A DNA stretch of 59,775 nt from Candidatus Zixiibacteriota bacterium (GCA_021163775.1 JAGGTI010000024.1:1-59775), one strand, 5' to 3'; shown: positions 43,887 to 53,258, counted from the stretch's first letter. Numbers and translations: made by a program. Notes: generated by a model from the letters alone, not told the origin.

Positions 43887-46030
43887 CGGATCACAGCCAC
43901 TTTTGTTTGGTCGCTCACTAACATAGTGTTAGTCGAGGTACCTTCATACAAACGGGCCACAACCAAATAGACTCCCGAAGCGACATCTTCGCCAGCTTGA
44001 TTTTTCATATCCCAACCGATTTCAAACACTCCACCCGGACGCGGTCCACTCCGATCATGACTGTCCTGCACTTCATCAATCGTTCTCACGATTTCTCCGG
44101 CCACAGTGTAAACTTCAAGCCACAACAACACCTGGGATAGTTCGGGGAACCCGATGGAATCTGTCGGGGTCTGCAGGCGAAACATCAGGTCAGAACCACC
44201 CATCGCACTGACGACCGCCGGATTGGGATACGGAGTCAAAAGTTCCGGCATCAGGTTTGTGTCAGCAACATTAAAAAATGAGCTGTCGAAGACACTGTAA
44301 CTAATTTCGACCTCAGAACCAAAACCGTACGGACCAAGGCTCGGGATGGACGGGGTCATCACCAATGTAAGCGAGCGATACGGCCGCAGATCGATAATCG
44401 CAACTGAGTCATTGCAGGTAGACGAATCGCAATAAGGGAAATGGTAACCGAGTTCCCCATCGAGGCAAACATACTCGCCTAACATATCAGCGACATAACG
44501 GCCTGGGAATAGAGACGAATCAAGACAATTACCATTGTCCCAATTTATGCAAATCCAGGTTTCCCAAACATCCACCACATCAGTAACAACGACATGCGAA
44601 TCAGGGTCATTTTCCATCTGAAAAATGCCGCTAACACCCCACCGGACAATTGCGTCAGGATCCGGCCGGATAAACATATCCAGGAGCGTGTCCAAACTGA
44701 TCGACTGGAGATTCTCTAACCGCATATAGAGTGCCCCATTAGGCTGAGGCTCAAAGTAGTTGTCATTAACACCAATTGTCAGAGGATAATTATTATGAAC
44801 AACCATTGAATCGAGTGGGATGAAATCATAGAACTCCGCTTCGGAATATCCAATACCGTTGGGCGCATTATCGGCGTACGGCCCTGTGAAGAAATTCCAG
44901 ACCGAGAATTCAGCCAGGGCTGAAGCCAGATCCTCGACAATTAAGGTCTCTTGCAGACAGGCCGAAGAATCAGCATTGTAACACAGGCATTCATATTGTG
45001 CATTAGCCGGGTCGGTACTGGCCGAATCGATAACAAAGTCAAGAGCCTGCAGGTACTGCGGCCCTGGACCAATCGCTCCAGCTCGCTCCCAAGCCGCACG
45101 AATCATACCTGGGCCATATTTCTCGGTGAGATAAATCGGGAAAATAACCGCCTGGTACATATGGCCGGAAACTGTAGTGTCGTGCAGAGACAACCACGGA
45201 CGTGTAAAAAAGACATAGTCATAATGATAGTAGTCGTTGATCTCGTCATAGATCTCCTCTTCCATCCAAACTGCTGTCATTTCAAACCAGGTCGAGTGCT
45301 CGGTGGCGTCAAGCGAAAAGTGAAAGACATGAAACATCTCGTGCGCGATTGTTACCTGGGCCGCGGCCAACGGCCGTCCGACATAGGGCGTCAGCGACTG
45401 GAAATCATTTTCAATGACGATCCACGCCGCTTCGTGCATGAAGCTCGGCTCATAACATTCGCTCTGGTTATGGGTCATGCCATAGAAACCAGGCGCCAGC
45501 GTATCTAAATAAATATCGATTCGTCCGTCTCCGCCATCAAGGCAGATCGAATCAGTGAGCGGCGGTGCAAAACCGAGTGAATCAACTATGTGGTCATAGC
45601 AGGAATCGGCAATCAGAGCCAAAGCCTCGATATAGTCGGGGACTCCATCGTGATTGCTGTCGACACTTGCCTGCCAGGGAGCTCGGCCACCAGTGATATC
45701 GTAATGAATCAAGGTGTGCCCGTCCGGAACACCGTAAGAAGCCTGCAAAACCGGACGCGCCGCATCTTCCACACCCAAAGCGGCCATCAAGCCACGGTCC
45801 AGTCGATCCAGATTCTGGAAATAATTAAGAATGGCCGGGGTACCGCATTTTTCCGGAGCGGTCACAGCCGAGTCGAGCGCACCCAACGCGGCGGGGCGAT
45901 CAGCTCTTTGCCCAGTCACATACATGTAGCGCTCGATAATCTGCTTCTGTTGTTCTATAGAAAGCTCTTCCGCACTTAGCATCGGAACTATCATTAGATA
46001 AATTGCAATAAAAATCAAACCGTTCTTCAA
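43883..46030 (-). CDS. Secreted zinc metalloprotease with C-terminal FlgD-like domain
   Basis: A 715-residue protein with a signal peptide (cleavage near LSAEE). A metal site AHEMFHVFHF (HExxH at 230-234) is followed by WFEMTAVWMEEEI, which could supply the third ligand. DSNHDGVPDYIEA (124-136) looks like a calcium-binding type-3 repeat. The last 110 residues (LTPYPNP, then YTVAGEIVRT, WDMKNQAGEDVASGVYLVVARL) resemble a FlgD-like Ig domain that in FCB bacteria often terminates secreted proteins. It is the upstream partner of the ECF S gene. Substrate unknown. Confidence 0.8.
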   Translation of the reverse strand: MKNGLIFIAIYLMIVPMLSAEELSIEQQKQIIERYMYVTGQRADRPAALGALDSAVTAPEKCGTPAILNYFQNLDRLDRGLMAALGVEDAARPVLQASYGVPDGHTLIHYDITGGRAPWQASVDSNHDGVPDYIEALALIADSCYDHIVDSLGFAPPLTDSICLDGGDGRIDIYLDTLAPGFYGMTHNQSECYEPSFMHEAAWIVIENDFQSLTPYVGRPLAAAQVTIAHEMFHVFHFSLDATEHSTWFEMTAVWMEEEIYDEINDYYHYDYVFFTRPWLSLHDTTVSGHMYQAVIFPIYLTEKYGPGMIRAAWERAGAIGPGPQYLQALDFVIDSASTDPANAQYECLCYNADSSACLQETLIVEDLASALAEFSVWNFFTGPYADNAPNGIGYSEAEFYDFIPLDSMVVHNNYPLTIGVNDNYFEPQPNGALYMRLENLQSISLDTLLDMFIRPDPDAIVRWGVSGIFQMENDPDSHVVVTDVVDVWETWICINWDNGNCLDSSLFPGRYVADMLGEYVCLDGELGYHFPYCDSSTCNDSVAIIDLRPYRSLTLVMTPSIPSLGPYGFGSEVEISYSVFDSSFFNVADTNLMPELLTPYPNPAVVSAMGGSDLMFRLQTPTDSIGFPELSQVLLWLEVYTVAGEIVRTIDEVQDSHDRSGPRPGGVFEIGWDMKNQAGEDVASGVYLVVARLYEGTSTNTMLVSDQTKVAVIR

Positions 46031-46863
46031 TGTGTACCTCGAATTTTCAGCGCGCGTTCTTTAAGACTGTCCAGGTACCTGGATGGAACCGGGTCTGACC
46101 CAATCTCACCCTCATGCTCCTGGCGACCGTGAAAATCGGAACCTCCGGTCAACAGTAAATTAAACCGCCGAGCAGTGTTTTCCAATTCCTTGACCTTCTG
46201 CCTGGAATGCGAATAGTGATAAACCTCAAGACCGTCCAGTCCGAGATCAGCCAATGTCTCTATGTGTTTGTACATCTCATTTATATACGGATGAGCCAAA
46301 ACGGCTACGCCACCGGCGCGATGGACAATATCTATGGCTTCTTTTGGTTCCAACTTACTCTTGGACACGTAAGCTGGGCCATTATTGCCAATATACTTCC
46401 GAAAAGCCTCATTGAAACTGCCGATCAACCCCTCAGCCAACATAGCATCGGCAATATGAGGACGACCAATAGTCGCCCCTCCAGCTATTTGTACAACCGC
46501 ATTGAATGAAAGGTTCAAACCTAACTTGTTCAGTTTCTCAACTATACGTTGACCGCGCTGTTCCCGCTCGATCCTGAACGTATCCAGCGCCTCAATCAGT
46601 TCTTCGCCATCAGGGTCAAAAAGATAGCCGAGCATGTGCATATCGCCGTTATCTGTGGCGACCGATAGTTCCACTCCAGCCACCAGTTCAGGGTCACTCA
46701 CGGTTACCAGATTGACCGCCTCCAGATAGCCGTCAATGGTATCGTGGTCGGTAATCGAAAAAGCAACCAGTTCTGCCGCTCGTACCCGATCGATTAATTC
46801 CGCCGGGGTCAACACCCCATCGGAAGCAGTCGTATGCAGATGCAGATCAATAACGTCTGGCAT
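46027..46863 (-). CDS. PHP-domain phosphatase (YciV/RNase AM-like)
   Basis: A 278-residue protein. Metal ligands are seen in DLHLHTTASDG, ITDHDTIDGY, GVELSV, VLAHPY and GGSDFHG. This compact layout matches the YciV/RNase AM group that hydrolyses 3',5'-bisphosphates or short RNAs from the 5' end. The ATG overlaps neither stop; FTCD ends 3 nt upstream and the protease gene starts 4 nt before the stop. The activity is inferred from the family. Confidence 0.82.
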   Translation of the reverse strand: MPDVIDLHLHTTASDGVLTPAELIDRVRAAELVAFSITDHDTIDGYLEAVNLVTVSDPELVAGVELSVATDNGDMHMLGYLFDPDGEELIEALDTFRIEREQRGQRIVEKLNKLGLNLSFNAVVQIAGGATIGRPHIADAMLAEGLIGSFNEAFRKYIGNNGPAYVSKSKLEPKEAIDIVHRAGGVAVLAHPYINEMYKHIETLADLGLDGLEVYHYSHSRQKVKELENTARRFNLLLTGGSDFHGRQEHEGEIGSDPVPSRYLDSLKERALKIRGTH

Positions 46864-46866
46864 TTA

Positions 46867-48393
46867 CTAAAGTTTGGCTTCAACAAGTTTGTGTATTTCG
46901 GCCGCAAGTGCTTCAGCATCACCGCTGATAGCATCCGACTCGGTAGTCAACTTCTTAACAAAGTCAGCATCTGAAATCGAAGTCAGATTAATCCTCACGT
47001 TATACCGCGCACCCTCGACTGCCGCTCGCCCCATCAGCCCGGCAACACCGGAATCGGTAATCGAATTCTCGTTACCTTTCTCAGCCACTATCCGGGCCAG
47101 ACGCAGCACCTCCAGAGATTTCTTCATCACTTCCAACGGTACCAATGCGGCTTCTTTATTTGCTTCTTCAACAGCTTTATCACGAGCGGACACCTGTTCG
47201 TCCGATCCTTTCGGAAGCTTGAACGCTTCCATCACGGTATTGAAAGCCTCTTCATCGGTAACAATCAACTTGGTAAGATCGTTTCGCAGAATATCGGCCT
47301 GGTCACGCACCTGAGTCATTTCATCCTTGACACCAGCATACTTCTTCTTGCCAAGTGTCAATCGACCAACCATAGCCGCCAGAGCGGCCGACAAAACACC
47401 AGCCGAGGAAGCGACCGAACCACCGCCGGGGGCGGGTGACGATGAAGCTACGGCATCGTAGAAACTCTCACCACCACCACCGCTACTACTGGCCATGCTG
47501 GCGAGTTTTTCTTCAAGAATCTGATCCTTACTAAAGCCTTCAAGACGGAGATAAAAATCTGAAACATCAACTAACGCATCGTTGGGAATCATCCCCACGA
47601 CCTCCGATGAAATAACATTCACACCATACCGAGCCGCCTCGCTCTTGATCGTCTCAAAGACGCGAAAGATCGGCGTCTTGGTGTAGTTGATCAGATTCAT
47701 CGAAATCTGAACCTGTTTGCGCTCCTCGATCTCCAATCCCATCGCCTTAACAAAACGGTAGCCACCCTTAATCGACCGGATGGCATCAGCAATTTTCTGA
47801 GCAACTTCCAGATTATAGGTATCCAAATAGACGTTGTACGCGACCAGGAAAAACCGTACACCAATAGCGGTCGCGCCAGCCTTGATATTCATTTTGGCCG
47901 GTCCATAATCCGGTTTGCGTGACGGGTCGGTTTCGATTGAGTCCCGAATACCCTCGTACTGTCCCTTGCGAACCTTGGCCAAATTCCTGCGCTTGGGTGA
48001 GGTCGCGGCCGCTTCGTACAAGTACACCGGTACCTGGAGCTCCTCGCCTACACGTTTGCCCAACTTATGGGCTAACTCTACAGCTTCTTCTTCGGTCATG
48101 TCACCCAATGGGATGAAAGGACAGACATCACACGCGCCCATACGCGGATGTTTGCCTTCATGCTTAGACATGTCGATCAATTCCCCGCCCTTTTTGATGC
48201 CACGAAAAGCGGCGTCAACCGCCAGATTTGGGGCACAGACGAAGGTCACAACCGCCCGATTATGGTCAGGATCCATCTCATGATCAATTACGGTGACGCC
48301 ATCCGCGGCTTCAATCTCAGCCACAATTGCCTTGATAACTTCGGGGCGACGCCCCTCCGAAAAATTAGGTACGCATTCTACTAACTTTGCCAT
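46867..48393 (-). CDS. ftcD: Glutamate formimidoyltransferase/formimidoyl-THF cyclodeaminase fusion
   Basis: A 508-residue bifunctional folate enzyme that ends histidine degradation. The N-terminal half (1 to about 300) is the transferase: LVECVPNFSEGR, HKGKHPR-like SKHEGKHPRMGACDVCPFIPLG. A Ser/Gly-rich linker (about 298-308) leads to the cyclodeaminase (about 310-508) with SSSPAPGGGSVASSAG. It moves the formimino group to tetrahydrofolate, then releases ammonia. No other hut gene is nearby, so it may act in one-carbon supply. The neighbours are 3 nt and 22 nt away. Confidence 0.92.
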   Translation of the reverse strand: MAKLVECVPNFSEGRRPEVIKAIVAEIEAADGVTVIDHEMDPDHNRAVVTFVCAPNLAVDAAFRGIKKGGELIDMSKHEGKHPRMGACDVCPFIPLGDMTEEEAVELAHKLGKRVGEELQVPVYLYEAAATSPKRRNLAKVRKGQYEGIRDSIETDPSRKPDYGPAKMNIKAGATAIGVRFFLVAYNVYLDTYNLEVAQKIADAIRSIKGGYRFVKAMGLEIEERKQVQISMNLINYTKTPIFRVFETIKSEAARYGVNVISSEVVGMIPNDALVDVSDFYLRLEGFSKDQILEEKLASMASSSGGGGESFYDAVASSSPAPGGGSVASSAGVLSAALAAMVGRLTLGKKKYAGVKDEMTQVRDQADILRNDLTKLIVTDEEAFNTVMEAFKLPKGSDEQVSARDKAVEEANKEAALVPLEVMKKSLEVLRLARIVAEKGNENSITDSGVAGLMGRAAVEGARYNVRINLTSISDADFVKKLTTESDAISGDAEALAAEIHKLVEAKL

Positions 48394-48415
48394 CTAAAAA
48401 CTTCTCCAGTGTGTC

Positions 48416-49378
48416 TTAGCCGATTTTTCGGCTTTTCAACGCCCAGGCCAGCAGTGGGATCATTATCTCGTGGTGTCCGATAAAACTATACCCTTTGCCA
48501 GCACCCAGGGTTGGTCGTGTAACAACATTGACCCGGGGACGATAATGTTCAATCATATCAAAATTCGCTGTCGTCAGCCGACTTTTACCTTTCTTCAGAT
48601 TTCTCGCTACGGTGAGAGCTTTCAGAAAGACTTCAGGCAACATAACGGCAGAACCAATATTGGCTACAACTCCGCCTCTGTCAAGATCTCCGCAGACTGA
48701 TGCCAGAATTCGGAAATCGAGATGGGAAGCGTCTGCCACCTGAGCGGCGTCATATTCAGGATGCTGACAGACGATATCGGTCCCGATACCGACATGAACC
48801 GTCACCGGCAACTTCAATTGTACCGCAGTCGCAAATAGCGAATGTTTGCGGTAGGGAGCTTTCTCATTCCGGATAAACCAGCCACCAGCTTCACCAAGAC
48901 CAAGTTGGCGTGATTCAGCAACTTCGCATACACGCGCATACAACTGACCGGTCTCCTTAACCATGCCAAAACTGCCGTCAGATAGTCCGGCCTGTACATC
49001 TTCCGAAGTACCTCCGAAAAAAGCTAATTCCAATTCGTGAATCAACCCAGCCCCATTAAATGACAGCCCGGTGACCAGGCGTCGTTTCATCAGATCAATC
49101 AGTATCGGTGACAACCCAACTTTGATCACATGCGCTCCGAGCATAATATGAAATGGCTTGTCTTTGGAGCGTGCTTTTATTATGGCATCAACGAACGCAT
49201 TAAGATCCGCCGCCTTGAGAAACTTTGGCAGTGATGCCAAAAATCGTTCCGCTTGAACCGATCCGGATAGTGGTTTACCGAGATCAACTATACTTGAGCG
49301 ATTCTTACGGCGCGAGATAGAATAGCGTTTGACATCCGAGAGGTCGGCGGGGGGATAACGTTTGGGAGATCGAGCCAT
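48416..49378 (-). CDS. Deoxyhypusine-synthase-like protein
   Basis: A 320-residue protein. The order GLSFNGAGLIHELELAFFGGTSED, a following long NAD-fold-like part and GGVVANIGSAVMLPEVFLKAL resembles the deoxyhypusine synthase superfamily (where GGVEED is the first signature). The catalytic lysine of true DHS is not evident, and bacteria generally lack hypusine, so another reaction is likely. The assignment is tentative and comes from remembered patterns. It is 3 nt downstream of the DUF3108 gene. Confidence 0.45.
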   Translation of the reverse strand: MARSPKRYPPADLSDVKRYSISRRKNRSSIVDLGKPLSGSVQAERFLASLPKFLKAADLNAFVDAIIKARSKDKPFHIMLGAHVIKVGLSPILIDLMKRRLVTGLSFNGAGLIHELELAFFGGTSEDVQAGLSDGSFGMVKETGQLYARVCEVAESRQLGLGEAGGWFIRNEKAPYRKHSLFATAVQLKLPVTVHVGIGTDIVCQHPEYDAAQVADASHLDFRILASVCGDLDRGGVVANIGSAVMLPEVFLKALTVARNLKKGKSRLTTANFDMIEHYRPRVNVVTRPTLGAGKGYSFIGHHEIMIPLLAWALKSRKIG

Positions 49379-49381
49379 GAG

Positions 49382-50224
49382 CTAAAACTCGTCGAGATTG
49401 CCCAGAGTATAGTCGGTGAGTTCAACTGTGATCGAACCGACGATAACCTTCGATTTCATTAGTACCGGCATACGCAAACGATCATCAGTGAGCCAGACTT
49501 TAAGTCTCCCCTCATGCTTGAAAACCCCAACCGATTGCGTGATCGGCTCCACCACCAAACACTCAAAAGTACCGGCATCAACTGTCACGGTCTCTTTCTT
49601 AAGCACCTTGACTTCCAGGTTGTATTTCTTGCCATCAATAAAGTTATGCAGGAAAAACGCTTTGCCCACTTCAAGTGGCTGAACTCGCACAAAGTAAAGC
49701 ATGGAGATGGCATCCTGGACAAACGGTTCAATCGAGATTGTGTCGCCCTTGTAGACCACTTTGTGGTTTCGCTGATCAAAGGCATACTGTCGATCAGAAC
49801 TATAATTGCCTTCGCGCAGGTTCTTCTCGAATCGCCAACTGAACAACCCGGTGGCATCCATAATAGACTCCACCCGATCTTCAACTTTATAGAAACTCGA
49901 GAAAAAGCTGTTGGAATTGGCCCGAGTAACAATCTGGTAACAGGGTCGGTTCTCATATTCAACCAGTCGCATGACTTCCATCTCGGCGGTACCAGCAGTG
50001 ATAAAACCATACTTTACATCAAACGTGAACTTCTCCCCCACTCCAAACGCCAGATTTTCCAGATACCGATCAGCCGGGTCTATCGAACTGGAACCAATAT
50101 ATTCTGTCCCTGCGGCGGCCTCGGCAATCCCCAACTCAACTATTGAGAAATAAAAGACCGGAACGAGACCGATAGCAATAACCAGCAAAAGCAGAGCGTT
50201 CTTGACCAGCTGTTTATTAAGCAT
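49382..50224 (-). CDS. DUF3108-like periplasmic protein
   Basis: A 280-residue protein with an N-terminal membrane or signal segment (ALLLLVIAIGLVPVFYFSIV). The mature part contains GEKFTFDVKYGFITAGTAEMEV, followed by GRLKVWLTDDRLRMPVLMKSKVIVGSITVEL, typical of DUF3108, a beta-rich periplasmic domain of unknown role. I chose the ATG at 50224 (the previous stop ends at 50226); the frame extends 41 codons upstream inside the phosphatase gene. Confidence 0.72.
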   Translation of the reverse strand: MLNKQLVKNALLLLVIAIGLVPVFYFSIVELGIAEAAAGTEYIGSSSIDPADRYLENLAFGVGEKFTFDVKYGFITAGTAEMEVMRLVEYENRPCYQIVTRANSNSFFSSFYKVEDRVESIMDATGLFSWRFEKNLREGNYSSDRQYAFDQRNHKVVYKGDTISIEPFVQDAISMLYFVRVQPLEVGKAFFLHNFIDGKKYNLEVKVLKKETVTVDAGTFECLVVEPITQSVGVFKHEGRLKVWLTDDRLRMPVLMKSKVIVGSITVELTDYTLGNLDEF

Positions 50225-50225
50225 G

Positions 50226-50714
50226 CTACTTATTATCCACACGGTTGAGAATCTCGGGCAGATACTTGCCGAGACACTCTCCGATCTCCAGAAATACTTC
50301 GTTATACACGTTGAGATCCATTCCGATTGGATCCTCAACTCTATCACCCATCCCCGAATTGTCAGGGAACTTTCTCAGAAGATATGTTTTGCCGGAAGCT
50401 TTGGGAACCATTTCCAGAATCTTTTGATGGTGTTCCGGAGCCATAGCGAAAATCAGGTCAGAACGTTCGATCAACTCAGCAGTGAGCGGTTGATTGAGAT
50501 GAGGCGACATATCCAGATCCCACACCCGTCCCGCCTCCTGAGCATAGCGAGTTGCCGGTTGACCCTGAAGCCCAAGTGTACCGGCTGAAATCACTTCGAC
50601 ACCACCCGGACGCTCCCGCTCAAGTAAGGATCTAAGGGCATATTCGGCCATAGGCGAACGACAGGTATTACCGCTACAGACAAACATGATCACATACTTT
50701 TTGTTTTCAGTCAT
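50226..50714 (-). CDS. Low-molecular-weight protein tyrosine phosphatase
   Basis: A 162-residue cytosolic enzyme. The P-loop CSGNTCRSPMAE (Cys and Arg of C-x5-R) and the general acid in VEDPIG are both present. The family dephosphorylates phosphotyrosine, or phosphoarginine in YwlE-like members. It overlaps the Sua5 gene by 8 nt, an association seen in many bacteria. I prefer the ATG at 50714; another lies 9 nt upstream. Confidence 0.85.
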   Translation of the reverse strand: MTENKKYVIMFVCSGNTCRSPMAEYALRSLLERERPGGVEVISAGTLGLQGQPATRYAQEAGRVWDLDMSPHLNQPLTAELIERSDLIFAMAPEHHQKILEMVPKASGKTYLLRKFPDNSGMGDRVEDPIGMDLNVYNEVFLEIGECLGKYLPEILNRVDNK

Positions 50715-51348
50715 GAAGTTCATCCATGATACGCGTTATTTCTTCCAACGCCACCGCCCCCTCGCGCAATACCCGGGGCTGATCTTCCGAACAGTCAATA
50801 ACCGTCGAAACTGGCCCAGTCAGCGATCCACTATCGAGGTACAAAGCTACTCGATCCTCGAAGTCATCGACTATCTCTTGTACACAGCCATGCTCCGGCT
50901 GGCCTGTAATATTTGCCGATGTGGCCGTTACCGGTACTTCTACCAAATCAAGCAGTGCCCTGACAACAGGTGACGATGACCAGCGTAATCCGATTTTCCC
51001 ATTTACAACTCGCGGCGGCGGCCAATCACATGTAGCGGACAGCACCAAAGTCATTGGTCCTGGCAGAAATCTCTCGGCGAGGGCAATAGCGGCACGATTG
51101 ACCCTGGCATACTGTTCGACCTCATCAAAATCTCTTATGAGCAACGCTGTGGGACTATCAAGTGAACGTTGTTTGACTTCGTATAGTTTCTCCAACACAT
51201 CCTGCCGATCAGCCCGTCCCAGCAATCCATATCTGGTTTCGGTCGGAGCTACAACCAGCCCGCCAGCTGTCAGAACAGCGGCGGCATGCTCCAGGGTCTG
51301 CTTTTCCGGTAGGATCGGATCAATCCTCACGATCACCAGCCGCCTCAT
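50707..51348 (-). CDS. tsaC: Threonylcarbamoyl-AMP synthase
   Basis: A 213-residue Sua5/YrdC/YwlC-family protein that makes threonylcarbamoyl-AMP for the t6A modification of tRNA. Visible motifs: LVVAPTETRYGLLGRAD, KQRSLDSPTALLI and VTATSANITGQ. It lacks the extra C-terminal Sua5 domain, so it is of the short type. It overlaps the SPOR gene by 29 nt. Confidence 0.9.
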   Translation of the reverse strand: MRRLVIVRIDPILPEKQTLEHAAAVLTAGGLVVAPTETRYGLLGRADRQDVLEKLYEVKQRSLDSPTALLIRDFDEVEQYARVNRAAIALAERFLPGPMTLVLSATCDWPPPRVVNGKIGLRWSSSPVVRALLDLVEVPVTATSANITGQPEHGCVQEIVDDFEDRVALYLDSGSLTGPVSTVIDCSEDQPRVLREGAVALEEITRIMDELHD

Positions 51349-51970
51349 CTTCGGTCACCACCGTATCGATTAACTTCTCAGGAACTGGCAGAAAAAGATC
51401 AGTGTCTTCTTCGTACAATGGAGCCACTTCCCTGATACCCACATTGACCATAACAACCCAGGCGTTACTGTAACCTGCGGCTCGAGCCCTTTGCTGGTAA
51501 TCTTCGGCCGCATTGCGATCGACAAAGTTACCCACTCGCACTTTGTAGTTAGGAACTTTGTAATCCATATAGACAGGTTTATCAAAGATTTCTTCGGCTA
51601 CCTTTGCCGCCTTATGACCATCCCCATAAACTCGACTGGTAAACAACTGAACGCGATATACCTGGCTATTAAGTGTGTCAACTTGCATTTCCGGACCAAC
51701 GAGTCCTGCTCCAAGACTGTCCAGATCGGTTCCCTGCGAACTCTCAACGATTACCTGCTTGCCAGTGATATCACCGGTGCGATCATATTTCAGGGCTAAC
51801 ACTTCCCGATCGCGGGGCAACTCCAGTGGATCAAATCCCCTGGAATCTACAGAGGCTGGCTCTGGGATCGACTGCGGTTCGGCTGTTTTGGGCACAGACC
51901 CAGCACAGCCAAGAATCATCACAACTCCGACCAAAATCAGGCCATTACAAATATTTGCGGGTCTCTTCAT
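51320..51970 (-). CDS. SPOR-domain lipoprotein
   Basis: A 216-residue protein with a lipoprotein signal (VVMILGC, Cys22), a linker and a SPOR domain (about 100-175: VYRVQLFTSRVYGDGHKAAKVAE, then YKVRVGNFVDRNAAEDYQQRARAAGYSNAWVV). SPOR domains bind denuded septal peptidoglycan. A role at the division site is inferred. It overlaps the manC gene by 26 nt. Confidence 0.8.
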   Translation of the reverse strand: MKRPANICNGLILVGVVMILGCAGSVPKTAEPQSIPEPASVDSRGFDPLELPRDREVLALKYDRTGDITGKQVIVESSQGTDLDSLGAGLVGPEMQVDTLNSQVYRVQLFTSRVYGDGHKAAKVAEEIFDKPVYMDYKVPNYKVRVGNFVDRNAAEDYQQRARAAGYSNAWVVMVNVGIREVAPLYEEDTDLFLPVPEKLIDTVVTEDEAAGDRED

Positions 51971-53024
51971 TTTCTCCGATAGTCGCCAGAAGCTTTTTTA
52001 ATTCGTTCAGTTTTGCTTTGTGAGCCACAAAAGTAATATCTCCGGCCCGAACTACAACTAAATCAGTAACACCCAGAGTTGCCACTACTCCGGGGCTGTC
52101 ATTACATATTGTGGTTTCGTAGGTGTCCTGTAAAATCGCCTCACCGATGACTACATTGTTATCACCATCCATCTTCTTGTAACGTTGTAATGCGAGCCAA
52201 CTCCCCACATCATCCCAAACAATGTCCGCCCTGATCGCCTCGACGTTAGTCGCTTTTTCCAAAATAGCGTAATCAATCGAGATCGACTCAGCTTCCTCGT
52301 ACAGTTTCCGCCGTGCACTCATCTCCTCGGGCGTGCCAATAGACTCGGCATAAGTCTCTAACTGTTGACCAAGTACCTTCCGGTGCTCTTTGATCGCCGC
52401 TAAAATAGCCTTTGCCGACCAAACAAACATACCGCTATTCCAAAGATAGTTACGGCTGTAGTAGTATTCCTGTGCCACCGCCGCTTTTGGTTTTTCGGTG
52501 AAAGCGGCTACCGCATAGACCACAGCATCACCTTTGGTCAAGCGCTCTTCGCCCAACTTGATATAACCGTAGCCGGTTTCGGGTCTGGTGGGCACTATTC
52601 CAATTGTCACAAGAGAATTATTGTCGGCCGCTATCACACACCCATCCTTAATAATCCGAACAATTTTCTCTGGAGGACGGATAAGATGGTCGGTAGACAA
52701 AACCACCATAACTGCATCAGGATCATCATGCAACAGATGCACAGCCGAAAGACCGATAGCCAAACAGGTATTTCGCCCCCGTGGCTCGGTCAAAACCTGA
52801 TCCGAGGCAACACTACAGGAGGCCGAAAGAATGTGCTGACTCATTGACTCGCCAGCCACAATTCGAATCCTGTCGAGCGGTATAAGCGGCTCTACCCGGA
52901 GGATTGTCTCCTCCAGCATAGTTTTGTCCGAAGTGAGCTTAAGAAACTGCTTTGGCTTGTCAGCTCGGGATAATGGCCAGAACCTTTCTCCCCGGCCACC
53001 AGCCAGTATTACACCGTAAATCAT
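51945..53024 (-). CDS. manC: Mannose-1-phosphate guanylyltransferase
   Basis: A 359-residue nucleotidyltransferase that makes GDP-mannose for cell-surface glycans. Motifs: MIYGVILAGGRGERFWPLSR, KPKQFL, RGRNTCLAIGLSAVHL and AFTEKP. It lacks the C-terminal isomerase part of bifunctional forms. I chose the ATG at 53024, with AGGA 9 nt upstream and about 33 nt after the predicted transcription start; a second ATG at 53042 would give six more residues. It is the first gene of the 15-gene minus-strand run. Confidence 0.88.
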   Translation of the reverse strand: MIYGVILAGGRGERFWPLSRADKPKQFLKLTSDKTMLEETILRVEPLIPLDRIRIVAGESMSQHILSASCSVASDQVLTEPRGRNTCLAIGLSAVHLLHDDPDAVMVVLSTDHLIRPPEKIVRIIKDGCVIAADNNSLVTIGIVPTRPETGYGYIKLGEERLTKGDAVVYAVAAFTEKPKAAVAQEYYYSRNYLWNSGMFVWSAKAILAAIKEHRKVLGQQLETYAESIGTPEEMSARRKLYEEAESISIDYAILEKATNVEAIRADIVWDDVGSWLALQRYKKMDGDNNVVIGEAILQDTYETTICNDSPGVVATLGVTDLVVVRAGDITFVAHKAKLNELKKLLATIGENEETRKYL

Positions 53025-53063
53025 ACCCTTTTTTCCTGTCATACTAGTCGCTCTAATCCGCTG

Positions 53064-53092
53064 ATAATACGTGAGTTAAATGTCTGAGTCAA
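53064..53092 (-). promoter_or_regulatory. Promoter of the 15-gene minus-strand operon
   Basis: TTGACT (53087-53092), a 17-nt spacer and TATTAT (53064-53069). The predicted start is near 53057. No further good promoter was noted between this point and the run's end at 37915, although internal promoters within genes were not exhaustively searched. Confidence 0.6.
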
Positions 53093-53173
53093 GAGATGTT
53101 TCCGCGATCTGACACCGTTTGATCCAGCTTTGGGAACTTTCAGAGATCAATTTAGTTCAAATAGTCAGAATAT

Positions 53174-53202
53174 ACTTTACAAATGTGTAAAGTTTTTATA
53201 AT
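53174..53202 (+). promoter_or_regulatory. suf promoter with overlapping palindromic operator
   Basis: ACTTTACA-AATG-TGTAAAGT (53174-53193) is a perfect 20-bp palindrome. It overlaps a TTTACA-like -35 (53176-53181) and stands 4 nt before a perfect TATAAT -10 (53197-53202), with a short 15-nt spacer. Transcription would begin near 53209, 50 nt before the Rrf2 gene. It looks like the autoregulatory site of that regulator. Confidence 0.6.
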
Positions 53203-53258
53203 ATGGGCCGCGATGACGAAAGCTGGAATTTGGATTTGATAGGTTTTGTAAATAAACG

